Assembly: GCF_000423165.1 (NCBI RefSeq)
Contig: NZ_AUHL01000007.1
Span: forward strand, 124,001-188,000
DNA from: Pseudidiomarina sediminum DSM 21906
GTDB taxonomy: Bacteria; Pseudomonadota; Gammaproteobacteria; Enterobacterales; Alteromonadaceae
Direction: 5' to 3'
DNA length: 64,000 nucleotides
A program made the position numbers and the translations under genes. Positions 45,852 to 54,833 of this stretch are shown here, one piece after another. How positions within the stretch are numbered: the stretch's first letter is position 1; each line of letters begins with the position of its first letter. The notes below the pieces were generated by a model. It was not told the origin of the DNA and searched no databases. It was given only the letters and a program-made list of their open reading frames with translations.

Positions 45852-47159
45852 ATGGATAGGAAGTACTCCATCGTTTTCATTCTGCGCGGCTTTTTGTGGT
45901 ACATCTTGCCATTAGCCGCGCTAGGATGGCTATTCGGTCACTTCTGGCAAATTCTAAGCCTCGGCCTGCTTGGTATCCTCGCTTGGCACTATTACTTCCA
46001 ATACAAATTGGTGGACTGGCTATGGCATCGTCGTACGTTGCTGCCGCCAAGTGCGCCAGGTAGTTGGAGTTACATTTACGATGGCATTTATCGCACCCAG
46101 CGTCGCAGTCAACAGCGGCGGCGCGCGTTAGCACGTATCTTGCGTCGTTTTCGTGAAGCTTCTGAGGCGATCCCTGATGCAGCAATCGTGTTTCGCCATG
46201 ACGGTGGTCTGATTTGGTGCAATAAGCTCGGGCAGTTTTATTTCGGTTTGAAATGGCCCGGCGATACCGGGATTCGTTTATCGAACTTGATTCGCCATCC
46301 AGAGTTTCTTAGTTATCTGCAAAAAGGTGATTTCAGCGAATCGATGTATTTGCCGTCACCCGTCCGCGAAGAAATTGAACTTGAAGTGCGCATCATGCCG
46401 TACAGCGATGATCAGTACCTACTGATGGCGCGCGACGTGACCCAAGTACGTCAGCTTGAGCAAATGCGTAAAGACTTCGTTGCCAACGTCTCGCACGAGC
46501 TGAAAACACCATTGACGGTGATGCAAGGCTATTTAGAAATGATGGCCGATGACGTTAGCGCAATGCCGCCGGCGTTGTTACAAAAAGCCGTGGCTGACAT
46601 GAATGGGCAAAGCACGCGGATGCGCAATTTGGTCGATCAATTACTGTCATTGTCTCGTATTGATAGCGCCCGCGGTGATATTTTTGAGCGCGTGGTGGCT
46701 GTTCCGGAACTGTTAAAACGTCTACACCATGATGCTGAGCGTTTGAACGCCGACAAGCAGCACCAGTTAAACTTTGAGATTGCCGCTGAGTCGATGTATG
46801 GCCGCGAAGATGAGCTGCGTAGTGTGTTCTCAAACTTGATCACTAACGCGATTCACTACACGCCTGCCGGCGGTACCATTAAAGTGCGCTGGCATAAGGT
46901 GGGCGATCACATGGAGTTTAGTGTCGCCGATACTGGGCCGGGTATTCCTGCTGAACACATTCCGCGTTTGACCGAGCGGTTTTATCGTATTGATAAAGAC
47001 CGCAACAGCAGCAAAGGTGGCTCAGGCCTTGGCCTCGCCATCGTGAAACAAGCGGTTGATCACCACCACTGTAAATTAAACATCGACTCGATCGTGGGTA
47101 AAGGCACGACCTTTACCGTTCGCGTCCCCGAAGAATTGATCGTTTCCCCAAAAGCCTAG
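45852..47159 (+). CDS. phoR: Phosphate regulon sensor kinase PhoR
   Basis: 435 residues (E. coli 431). Two N-terminal hydrophobic helices (about 7-48) without a real periplasmic domain are typical of PhoR. A PAS domain (about 98-195) contains AIPDAAIVFRHDGGLIWCN. The HisKA domain has His215 in VANVSHELKTPLTV. The ATPase domain shows NLITNAIHYTP, DTGPGI and SKGGSGLGLAIVK. It phosphorylates PhoB and receives the signal through PstSCAB/PhoU, all encoded next. Confidence 0.96.
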   Translation: MDRKYSIVFILRGFLWYILPLAALGWLFGHFWQILSLGLLGILAWHYYFQYKLVDWLWHRRTLLPPSAPGSWSYIYDGIYRTQRRSQQRRRALARILRRFREASEAIPDAAIVFRHDGGLIWCNKLGQFYFGLKWPGDTGIRLSNLIRHPEFLSYLQKGDFSESMYLPSPVREEIELEVRIMPYSDDQYLLMARDVTQVRQLEQMRKDFVANVSHELKTPLTVMQGYLEMMADDVSAMPPALLQKAVADMNGQSTRMRNLVDQLLSLSRIDSARGDIFERVVAVPELLKRLHHDAERLNADKQHQLNFEIAAESMYGREDELRSVFSNLITNAIHYTPAGGTIKVRWHKVGDHMEFSVADTGPGIPAEHIPRLTERFYRIDKDRNSSKGGSGLGLAIVKQAVDHHHCKLNIDSIVGKGTTFTVRVPEELIVSPKA

Positions 47160-47201
47160 GTGTGACAGATTTTTGGCAAAAAGATGACAGATTGTCGTCA
47201 A

Positions 47202-47235
47202 ATGTCATTAAACTGTCACATTGACATTCTAAACT
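47202..47235 (+). promoter_or_regulatory. Putative PhoB-dependent promoter of pstS
   Basis: ATGTCAT (47202) and CTGTCAC (47213) are 11 bp apart and are followed after exactly 10 bp by TAAACT (47230-47235). Further TGACA/TGTC elements occur at 47184, 47192 and 47221 but are out of phase. The pstS ATG is 56 bp downstream. Confidence 0.75.
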
Positions 47236-47290
47236 TCGCCATGTCATTTGAACAAAAGCTGAAACATCAGCATTGACACTTGGAGTCACT

Positions 47291-48262
47291 ATGAACGTCA
47301 AATCAGTATTTCTCGCTTTAGGTTTAGCTGGTCTAGTTGCAACCTCTGCACACGCGCAGAAAGCGACAGACAACTTACCTGAATATGAAAAAGTCAGTGG
47401 ATTATCTGGCAACTTATCGTCTGTAGGATCAGACACCTTAGCGAACATGATGACCTTCTGGGCAGAAGAGTTTAAACGCCTCTACCCGAACGTGAACATG
47501 CAAATTCAAGCTGCTGGCTCATCAACTGCGCCACCAGCGTTAACCGAAGGCACCTCAAACTTCGGGCCAATGAGCCGTGCGATGAAGTCGAAAGAAATTG
47601 AAGCTTTCGAAAAACGTCACGGTTACAAGCCCACACCTGTACGTGTCGCGATTGATGCCTTGGCAGTATTCGCACACAAAGATAACCCAATTCAGGGCAT
47701 GACCATTGCTGAAGTTGATGCAGTCTTTAGTACCACACGTTTATGCGGTGCTACTGCAGAAGTACAGCGTTGGGGTGATTTAGGTTTACAAGGTAGCTGG
47801 GCAGGTCGCGACTTACAGTTGTATGGTCGTAACTCAGTTTCAGGCACCTACGGTTATTTTAAAGAAGTGGCGTTGTGTGACGGTGACTTCCGTGCCAACG
47901 TGAATGAGCAACCAGGTTCTGCATCAGTAGTACAGTCGGTTTCAACTTCATTAAACGCGATTGGTTACTCAGGTATCGGTTACCTTACTTCTGGTGTGAA
48001 AACCGTCCCATTAGCGGTCGAAGAAGGTGGTGAATACGTGGATGCAACCACTGAGAACGCGTTAGCAGGTAAGTACCCACTGTCACGTTTCCTCTACGTA
48101 TACGTGAACAAGCACCCGAACAAGCCGCTTGACCCTGCAACAGCTGAGTTCTTACGCATGGTATTGTCGAAGACCGGTCAGCAAATTGTCGATAAAGACG
48201 GTTACATTCCGCTGCCACGCATGGTGGTAGAGCAAGAGCTAGAAAAGCTCGGTTTGAATTAA
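47291..48262 (+). CDS. pstS: Phosphate-binding protein PstS
   Basis: 323-residue periplasmic binding protein: signal peptide to about residue 23 (SAHAQ), then the phosphate-loop motif [13 protein letters not shown] near 48. [27 protein letters not shown] and the anion-binding [15 protein letters not shown] near 180 follow. This is the PBP-like type common in Vibrio and Alteromonadales rather than a close E. coli PstS homologue. The ATG at 47291 has TTGGAG upstream. Pho-type promoter upstream, terminator downstream; pstC has its own promoter. Confidence 0.94.
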   Translation: MNVKSVFLALGLAGLVATSAHAQKATDNLPEYEKVSGLSGNLSSVGSDTLANMMTFWAEEFKRLYPNVNMQIQAAGSSTAPPALTEGTSNFGPMSRAMKSKEIEAFEKRHGYKPTPVRVAIDALAVFAHKDNPIQGMTIAEVDAVFSTTRLCGATAEVQRWGDLGLQGSWAGRDLQLYGRNSVSGTYGYFKEVALCDGDFRANVNEQPGSASVVQSVSTSLNAIGYSGIGYLTSGVKTVPLAVEEGGEYVDATTENALAGKYPLSRFLYVYVNKHPNKPLDPATAEFLRMVLSKTGQQIVDKDGYIPLPRMVVEQELEKLGLN

Positions 48263-48265
48263 AAC

Positions 48266-48294
48266 AAAAAGCCCGGCAGCCGCCGGGTTTTTTC
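48266..48294 (+). terminator. Terminator after pstS
   Basis: CCCGGC / GCCGGG stem with AGCC loop, preceded by AAAAAG and followed by TTTTTT. It would limit read-through, allowing high PstS relative to the permease. Confidence 0.9.
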
Positions 48295-48334
48295 TTTCAG
48301 CAACACCCCTTAAAATTTCAGTTTTATGACGGCC

Positions 48335-48368
48335 ATGTAACAATACTGTCATAGTTGGTCTATATAAT
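48335..48368 (+). promoter_or_regulatory. Putative PhoB-dependent promoter of pstCAB-phoU
   Basis: ATGTAAC (48335) and CTGTCAT (48346) are 11 bp apart and are followed after 10 bp by a perfect TATAAT (48363-48368), 44 bp before the pstC ATG. Confidence 0.7.
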
Positions 48369-48411
48369 TCCCATTGTAAAACTTTAACTTGCACAACCAC
48401 TCGAGGTTACG

Positions 48412-50652
48412 ATGGCGGCAGTAAAACCCTCTATGGGGGCCAGCAATTACCGACTATTTAAAGACCGCGCCGCACGCTGGGGAGTCAGCTTTGGCGGCAT
48501 TATGGTCTTGGTCGCGTTGTTGCTGATCTTCTTTTATTTGCTTTATGTAATTGAGCCGATTTTCCGTGGCGTAGAAGTCAATCACGTTCGCAGCTTTAAG
48601 AGTCCAAGCGAACAAGTGGTGGCAATGGGCATGGAAGAGCAGTCAGAAATTGGCTATCAGCTTACTGCCGACGGTGCGTTGGTTTACTTTGCTATGCAAG
48701 ATAAGCCAGCGTCAGAGTGGCAGGCTGGACAAGAGCTTCTGCGCGCACAGCTTACTGAGCAAACGCCGACCGCGTTCACCAAAACGCAGCCACAGAACAA
48801 TCGCTATGCGTTCGCCTTACCAGGTGGTTCGGTACAAATCGTGCAGCCGAAGTTTGCCTCGCGTTTTGTCGATGGCAAGCGTTACACCGAGCCACGTTTT
48901 GACGGCGTGAATGACGACGATATCTTGCAGGTTGATCCGCAGGGGCAGGACATTACCAAACTTGCCTACGAGTTTGATGGCGAGTCGAAATTATTCGCAA
49001 TGCAAACCGTCGACGAACGCGTGTTGGTCAACTTCATTCAGGCCAAGCGCAACTTTTTAAGTGGTGCGGTTGAACTCAATTCTAAAGTCAGTGATTTGCC
49101 TATTGTGGGCGCGGTTGACGAATTACGCGTGACGCCTGATCTGCGCCAAGTGTTGGTACGTCAAGGCAACCGTTTCTGGGTGTTTGACGTAACGCGCAGT
49201 GGTGCGGTGCGTGAACGCCAGATGATTACCATCGACAGTCGTCAATACGGCAAAGTAACCAGTATGGCGTTACTTGCTGGCGCGAGTTCAGTGCTGTTTG
49301 GTCATGACAACGGTACTGTCAGTCAGTGGTTTGAAGTCGCTGGCAACGATGGTCGCCGGTACCAGTTTATCCGTGACTTCAAGGTTGCCGATAGTCCGGT
49401 TGAAGCCATTGTCGTGGAGTACTTCCGCCGGACGTTTTATACCATTGCGGGCAATGGTGAAATGGGAGTGTTCCATACCACTTCTGAAGCGGATTTGTAT
49501 CGCGGCCACCCTGAAGCGCTGCAGGCTGAAAGCTTGGTGATTGACCCACGCGCCAATACCTTGTTAATGCAAACCGATAACGAATTGCATGTGTTCGACT
49601 TACACAATGAGCACCCAGAAGTTACGTGGAGTGGCTTGTGGCAGGAAGTGTGGTACGAAGGTTATCCAGAGCCTGATTATATTTGGCAGTCGACCTCGGG
49701 TTCAGATGACTTTGAGCCTAAGTTCAGCTTAGTGCCAATCTCGTTCGGTACTATCAAAGCGGCCGCATACGCCATGTTGTTTGCCGTACCTATCGGCTTG
49801 GCAGCAGCGATTTACACGGCGTACTTTATGTCGCCGGGCGTGCGTAAAGTGGTGAAACCGACCGTAGAAATTATGGAAGCCTTGCCAACGGTTATTTTGG
49901 GTTTCTTGGCGGGACTTTGGTTAGCGCCGGTAATTGAGCACTACTTGCCCGGCATTATTGCGGTGATTTTCCTCGTACCGCTGGCAATTATCCTGTTCGC
50001 CTTGATTGCTTCACGGTTACCGGCCAGCCTGCGTACGCGCTTTACTGATGGCCGTGCTGCACTGATTTTGGTGCCTGTCGTCGCTTTGGTCGGTTGGTTG
50101 TCGTTCCAGTTGTCGCCAGTGTTCGAGCAGTGGTTATTTGACGGCAACGTGCGTCAGTATTTGACCAACGAGCTTGGCATTACCTTTGACCAGCGCAACT
50201 CGCTTGTGGTGGGTATCGCGATGGGCTTTGCGGTTATCCCAACCATCTTCTCAATTGCCGAAGATGCGGTATTTAGTGTGCCGAAGCATTTATCGAACGG
50301 TTCTTTGGCGCTTGGCGCAACTACTTGGCAAACGCTGACCAAAGTGGTGTTGCTTACAGCGAGCCCAGGTATTTTCTCGGCCGTGATGATGGGGCTTGGT
50401 CGTGCCGTGGGTGAAACCATGATTGTCTTGATGGCGACCGGTAACACGCCAATCATGGACTGGAACATTTTCGAAGGTATGCGCACCTTGTCGGCCAACA
50501 TTGCGGTCGAAATGCCAGAGTCAGAAGTGGGTAGTTCGCACTACCGCATCTTATTCTTGGCGGCGTTTGTACTGTTTGTTTTCACGTTCGCGTTTAACAC
50601 TGTGGCTGAGCTTGTCCGCCAACGGTTACGCGACAAATATAGCTCGATGTAA
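48412..50652 (+). CDS. pstC: Phosphate ABC transporter permease PstC, large form
   Basis: 746 residues, more than twice E. coli PstC (319). One N-terminal membrane helix (about 23-47) is followed by a periplasmic insert of roughly 380 residues with repeated beta-rich segments, resembling a propeller. The permease core begins near 440 (FGTIKAAAYAMLFAVPIGLAAAIYTAYFM), with the cytoplasmic coupling motif around SNGSLALGATTWQTLTKVVL and GRAVGETMIVLMATGN. The large form is shared with marine gammaproteobacteria. It leads the pstCAB-phoU operon. Confidence 0.94.
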   Translation: MAAVKPSMGASNYRLFKDRAARWGVSFGGIMVLVALLLIFFYLLYVIEPIFRGVEVNHVRSFKSPSEQVVAMGMEEQSEIGYQLTADGALVYFAMQDKPASEWQAGQELLRAQLTEQTPTAFTKTQPQNNRYAFALPGGSVQIVQPKFASRFVDGKRYTEPRFDGVNDDDILQVDPQGQDITKLAYEFDGESKLFAMQTVDERVLVNFIQAKRNFLSGAVELNSKVSDLPIVGAVDELRVTPDLRQVLVRQGNRFWVFDVTRSGAVRERQMITIDSRQYGKVTSMALLAGASSVLFGHDNGTVSQWFEVAGNDGRRYQFIRDFKVADSPVEAIVVEYFRRTFYTIAGNGEMGVFHTTSEADLYRGHPEALQAESLVIDPRANTLLMQTDNELHVFDLHNEHPEVTWSGLWQEVWYEGYPEPDYIWQSTSGSDDFEPKFSLVPISFGTIKAAAYAMLFAVPIGLAAAIYTAYFMSPGVRKVVKPTVEIMEALPTVILGFLAGLWLAPVIEHYLPGIIAVIFLVPLAIILFALIASRLPASLRTRFTDGRAALILVPVVALVGWLSFQLSPVFEQWLFDGNVRQYLTNELGITFDQRNSLVVGIAMGFAVIPTIFSIAEDAVFSVPKHLSNGSLALGATTWQTLTKVVLLTASPGIFSAVMMGLGRAVGETMIVLMATGNTPIMDWNIFEGMRTLSANIAVEMPESEVGSSHYRILFLAAFVLFVFTFAFNTVAELVRQRLRDKYSSM

Positions 50653-50666
50653 GCGAGAGGATTTCC

Positions 50667-52322
50667 ATGAAACAATGGTTTAACTCAGGAAAACCGTGGA
50701 TTTGGCTCACCGCAGGTGCGGTCAGCGTTAGTCTCATTGCGGTCATCGGGCTGCTGATGTTAATTGGTGCACGCGGGTTATCGTTCTTCTGGCCAGCTGA
50801 AATTCACCAGATGGAAGTACGTGGCACCGATGGCACCGTTTCGACCGTGATTGGTGAAGTGTACGACACGGAAACCGTGCCGATGGAACGGTTGCGCGAG
50901 TCTGGTGTGCAGTTGGAGAATTACAACGAAGACACGCTCGAGCGTTGGTTGTTAAAAATCGGCAACCGTGAATACGTGCCTTTGGATTTCACGTGGGTGT
51001 TAGCTCCGCAGGTGATCAAAGACGAAACACCGGCTGATTTGGCGGTCTTGGAACGTTCAAAAGACGGTAACTTTTATGGTTACGTGGTGGACGTGCTCGA
51101 GAATGGCAATTCGGTGGTAAACGACGCTGATGTGCGTGACGTACTGCAACAACGTATTGACCGTGTGGTCGAGCTGAACGAGCAAGCGTCTGATCTGCAA
51201 GATTCAGAAATTGGTGCGATTAACTACGCGCTGAATAACTTGCGACTTGAGCGTCGTAGTTTAGAGTTGCAGGGGCAATTGACCAGCGAAGAAGAAGCGC
51301 GCATTAGCGCTGAAGAAGCGCAATTACGTGCCGATTATCAGGTGCTGGAGCAACAGCTGTTTGAACTGCGGGAACAAGCTAGCCGTGATGAAGTGGTGAT
51401 GCGTGACATGCGTGGTGTCGAGCTGACCCTGCCGATGTATCGGATGTTGGCGGTGCACTTCCCGAATGACATGGGCTTCTTTGCCAAGTTAGGACATTTC
51501 TTTGTTCAAATTGGTAAGTTTGTCAGCGATGATCCGCGTGAAGCCAACACCGAAGGTGGGGTGTTCCCAGCGATTTTTGGTACCGTGTTCATGGTCTTGC
51601 TGATGTCAGTGATTGTGACGCCATTTGGTGTGATTGCGGCCATTTACTTACATGAATACGCGGGCAAAAATGCCATTACCCGCTTGATTCGTATCGCTGT
51701 GATCAACCTTGCCGGGGTACCCTCGATTGTGTACGGCGTGTTTGGTTTGGGCTTCTTTGTTTATATGGTCGGTGGCTCGCTGGATCAGTTGTTCTATCCG
51801 GAGGCCTTACCAAGCCCAACCTTTGGTACGCCAGGGGTGATGTGGGCAGCAATTACCTTGGCTATTTTGACCCTGCCGGTGGTGATTGTTTCGACCGAGG
51901 AAGGCTTGTCACGTATTCCAAGCACTTTGCGTGAAGGCAGTTTGGCGCTTGGCGCAACCAAGGCGGAAACCTTGTGGCGTATCATTATTCCGATGGCATC
52001 GCCAGCGATTATGACCGGCTTGATCTTAGCGGTCGCGCGTGCCGCCGGTGAGGTAGCGCCGCTGATGTTGGTGGGCGTGGTGAAGTCGGCACCGATGTTG
52101 CCAGTCGACGGTAACTTCCCGTACTTCCACTTGGATCGTAAATTTATGCACTTAGGCTTCCACATCTATGATGTTGGTTTCCAAAGTCCAAACGTAGAAG
52201 CTGCGCGTCCTTTGGTGTACGCCACTTCATTCTTGTTGGTGACCGTGATTGTCGGGTTAAACCTGACCGCCATTGGCGTTCGGAACCATCTACGTGAAAA
52301 ATATCGCTCACTTGAGCATTAA
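50667..52322 (+). CDS. pstA: Phosphate ABC transporter permease PstA, large form
   Basis: 551 residues against 296 in E. coli. After an N-terminal membrane helix (about 15-38) comes a periplasmic insert containing a coiled coil (about 165-250, rich in Glu/Gln/Leu). The permease core starts with FPAIFGTVFMVLLMSVIVTPFGVIAAIYLHEYA and has the coupling motif REGSLALGATKAETLWRIIIP and ARAAGEVAPLMLVG. It forms the membrane channel with PstC. It follows pstC by 14 bp and precedes pstB by 28 bp. Confidence 0.94.
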   Translation: MKQWFNSGKPWIWLTAGAVSVSLIAVIGLLMLIGARGLSFFWPAEIHQMEVRGTDGTVSTVIGEVYDTETVPMERLRESGVQLENYNEDTLERWLLKIGNREYVPLDFTWVLAPQVIKDETPADLAVLERSKDGNFYGYVVDVLENGNSVVNDADVRDVLQQRIDRVVELNEQASDLQDSEIGAINYALNNLRLERRSLELQGQLTSEEEARISAEEAQLRADYQVLEQQLFELREQASRDEVVMRDMRGVELTLPMYRMLAVHFPNDMGFFAKLGHFFVQIGKFVSDDPREANTEGGVFPAIFGTVFMVLLMSVIVTPFGVIAAIYLHEYAGKNAITRLIRIAVINLAGVPSIVYGVFGLGFFVYMVGGSLDQLFYPEALPSPTFGTPGVMWAAITLAILTLPVVIVSTEEGLSRIPSTLREGSLALGATKAETLWRIIIPMASPAIMTGLILAVARAAGEVAPLMLVGVVKSAPMLPVDGNFPYFHLDRKFMHLGFHIYDVGFQSPNVEAARPLVYATSFLLVTVIVGLNLTAIGVRNHLREKYRSLEH

Positions 52323-52350
52323 TTAACAGGCAGAGGCGAAAGGTCTTACT

Positions 52351-53169
52351 ATGATTTCGGTAACTCCGACAAACCAACAGACAGAAAGTCTTGATTTGGA
52401 CAACTTAACCGCGGCACAAACCGCGTTGGAAATTCGCAACCTGAATCTGCATTATGGCGATGCTCAAGCGCTGCATAACATTTCCATGGCGATTCCGAAG
52501 AACCGTGTGACGGCCTTCATCGGCCCGTCAGGTTGTGGTAAATCAACGCTCTTGCGTTGCATCAACCGCATGAATGATTTGGTTGAGATTTGTAAGGTCA
52601 GCGGTGAAATTCTGCTGCATGAAAAAAACATCTACGACAAAGATGTCGATGCCGCTGAATTGCGCCGTCGTGTCGGTATGGTGTTCCAGCGCCCGAACCC
52701 GTTCCCTAAGTCTATTTATGAGAACGTGGTCTATGGCATGCGTCTGCAAGGCGTCAACGATCGCCGTACCCTTGATGAAGTGGTCGAACGGTCATTGAAA
52801 GGTGCAGCACTTTGGGACGAAGTGAAAGATCGTTTGAATGCCAGTGCTTTTGGTCTTTCTGGCGGTCAGCAACAGCGTTTGGTGATTGCCCGTGCGATTG
52901 CGATTGAGCCTGAAGTATTGCTCTTGGACGAGCCAACCTCGGCGTTGGACCCAATCTCAACTTTGACCATTGAAGAGTTGATCACCGAGTTGAAAGAGCA
53001 GTATACGGTCGTCATTGTTACGCATAACATGCAACAAGCGGCGCGGGTTTCTGACCAAACGGCGTTTATGTATATGGGTAAGTTGATTGAGTACGCCGAT
53101 ACCAATACCTTATTCACCACACCAACGCAGAAGCAGACGGAAGATTACATCACCGGTCGTTACGGTTAA
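52351..53169 (+). CDS. pstB: Phosphate ABC transporter ATP-binding protein PstB
   Basis: 272 residues. Walker [11 protein letters not shown]-loop in [22 protein letters not shown] signature LSGGQQQR, Walker [13 protein letters not shown] and the switch His in [13 protein letters not shown]. The [11 protein letters not shown] region is characteristic of PstB. It powers phosphate import through PstCA. phoU follows after 12 bp. Confidence 0.98.
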   Translation: MISVTPTNQQTESLDLDNLTAAQTALEIRNLNLHYGDAQALHNISMAIPKNRVTAFIGPSGCGKSTLLRCINRMNDLVEICKVSGEILLHEKNIYDKDVDAAELRRRVGMVFQRPNPFPKSIYENVVYGMRLQGVNDRRTLDEVVERSLKGAALWDEVKDRLNASAFGLSGGQQQRLVIARAIAIEPEVLLLDEPTSALDPISTLTIEELITELKEQYTVVIVTHNMQQAARVSDQTAFMYMGKLIEYADTNTLFTTPTQKQTEDYITGRYG

Positions 53170-53181
53170 TAGGAGAGGGGT

Positions 53182-53904
53182 ATGGATAAGTTAAATATGA
53201 GCCGGCACATCTCCGGCAAGTTTAATGACGAGCTTGATGCAGTGCGTACCCAGGTGATGACCATGGGCGGCTTAGTTGAACAGCAACTGCGTGACTCGTT
53301 GTTGGCGATTGAGACCTCTGACCATGAACTGGCGGAGCAAATTCTGCAGCGTGATTATAAAATCAACGCCTTAGAAGTGCAGATAGATGAAGCTTGTGTG
53401 CAGATCATCGCCAAGCGCCAACCGGCGGCGAGCGACTTACGTTTGGTGATTGCGATTTTTAAAACCATCGCTGATCTCGAACGTATTGGTGACGAAGCTG
53501 AGCGCATCGCACGTGTTGCTTTGGAGAGCTTCAACAATGATCATCAGCAATTCTTGGTGAGCTTGGAAAATCTTGGTCAGCACGTGCTGAGCATGTTGCA
53601 CGGTGTGCTTGATGCCTTCGCGCGGATGGACTTGGACAGCGCTTATGATGTGCACCAAATGGATGCGCAAGCGGACCGTCAGTACGAAGCCTTAACGCGT
53701 CAATTGATGACCTACATGATGGAAGACCCGCGTGGCATTCCAAAGGTGATGAATGTACTTTGGTCGGCGCGTTCGCTGGAGCGGATTGGTGACCGTTGTC
53801 AGAACATTGCTGAGTACATTATCTTCTTCGTGAAAGGTAAAGACGTACGTCACGTATCACCGGAGTCGATGGCGCGCGCGGTCGGCAAAAAAGAGCAAGA
53901 TTAA
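53182..53904 (+). CDS. phoU: Phosphate signalling regulator PhoU
   Basis: 240 residues forming two three-helix PhoU repeats, each with a metal-binding E/DxxxD-type motif ([16 protein letters not shown] in the first, [15 protein letters not shown] in the second). It connects the Pst transporter to PhoR and keeps the Pho regulon off in phosphate excess. It is the last gene of the pst operon, followed by a hairpin terminator. Confidence 0.97.
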   Translation: MDKLNMSRHISGKFNDELDAVRTQVMTMGGLVEQQLRDSLLAIETSDHELAEQILQRDYKINALEVQIDEACVQIIAKRQPAASDLRLVIAIFKTIADLERIGDEAERIARVALESFNNDHQQFLVSLENLGQHVLSMLHGVLDAFARMDLDSAYDVHQMDAQADRQYEALTRQLMTYMMEDPRGIPKVMNVLWSARSLERIGDRCQNIAEYIIFFVKGKDVRHVSPESMARAVGKKEQD

Positions 53905-53915
53905 TCTCATGCTTG

Positions 53916-53961
53916 AGACGAGGGCGGCTGGCGACAATGGCCGACCCTCGTCGTCATTTTA
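53916..53961 (+). terminator. Hairpin terminator after phoU
   Basis: Stem GACGAGGG / CCCTCGTC with inner pairing CGGC / GCCG, then ATTTTAT. The T-run is short, so termination may be partial. Confidence 0.6.
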
Positions 53962-54040
53962 TCGCTTTCCATTGAGCCTTTCTCTGCGGTGTGTTTATAC
54001 TGACGCCTCTTCAGATTGATGTTTTTGGAAAGGATGCCCA

Positions 54041-54787
54041 ATGTTCCTTGTTGTTCCCACCCCACAAGCTGTTGCGGATTTGGTCAGCACACTTGTCTAT
54101 CAACACATCAAAGCAAAACCTGCAGCGGTGCTCGGGCTCGCGACAGGCGGCACGATGGAGCCTATTTACGCGGCCTTGGTGGCAAAGCTGCAACAACAGC
54201 CGCTGCCATTGGAGAAGCTAACGACCTTTAATTTAGATGAGTACGTGGGCTTAAGCGCAGCACATCCGCAGAGTTACCATTACTTTATGCAGCAACATTT
54301 GTTTGCGCCGCTTGGGCTTGCACCGTCGCAAGTGCATTTGCCCGATGGTAATTGTCGCAACAGTGCGGAAGAATGCCAGGCGTATTCTGAGCAAATTGCC
54401 GCAGCGGGCGGTTTAGATCTGCAGTTGTTGGGGATTGGGAGCAATGGCCATATCGGTTTTAACGAGCCGGGCACCCCCTTCGATTGCAACACCCACGAGA
54501 TTGAACTGACGGCACAAACACGGCAGGACAACTTACGTTTTTTTGCCGATGCGGCAGAGGTTCCGACCCACGCCATTACCATGGGGATCTGCGAGATCAT
54601 GGCAGCGCGCGAAGTGATCTTAGTGGCCACAGGACAGCGCAAAGCTGACATCATCGCGCAACTCTATGCCAGTGGGGTGGATGAGCAATTACCGGCGTCG
54701 GTGTTGAAGCAACACCGTAATTTGAAAGTGATTATTGATGAGGACGCTGCGGCATTACTGCCAACGCATTTGCAACAGGCGGGCTAG
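54041..54787 (+). CDS. nagB: Glucosamine-6-phosphate deaminase
   Basis: Converts glucosamine-6-phosphate to fructose-6-phosphate and ammonia. 248 residues, closer in length to the non-allosteric Bacillus type (about 242) than to E. coli NagB (266). Motifs: LATGGTMEPIYAALV (phosphate loop), TTFNLDEYVGL (catalytic Asp), LLGIGSNGHIGFNEPGTPF (His/Glu), and VPTHAITMGICEIM. AAGGA precedes the ATG. No nagA, nagE or regulator gene is adjacent, so it stands alone between phoU and serA. Confidence 0.93.
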   Translation: MFLVVPTPQAVADLVSTLVYQHIKAKPAAVLGLATGGTMEPIYAALVAKLQQQPLPLEKLTTFNLDEYVGLSAAHPQSYHYFMQQHLFAPLGLAPSQVHLPDGNCRNSAEECQAYSEQIAAAGGLDLQLLGIGSNGHIGFNEPGTPFDCNTHEIELTAQTRQDNLRFFADAAEVPTHAITMGICEIMAAREVILVATGQRKADIIAQLYASGVDEQLPASVLKQHRNLKVIIDEDAAALLPTHLQQAG

Positions 54788-54833
54788 TAAGGCGATTGGC
54801 GAGTCGATGGCAAACCACCGACTCGCGAACAGC

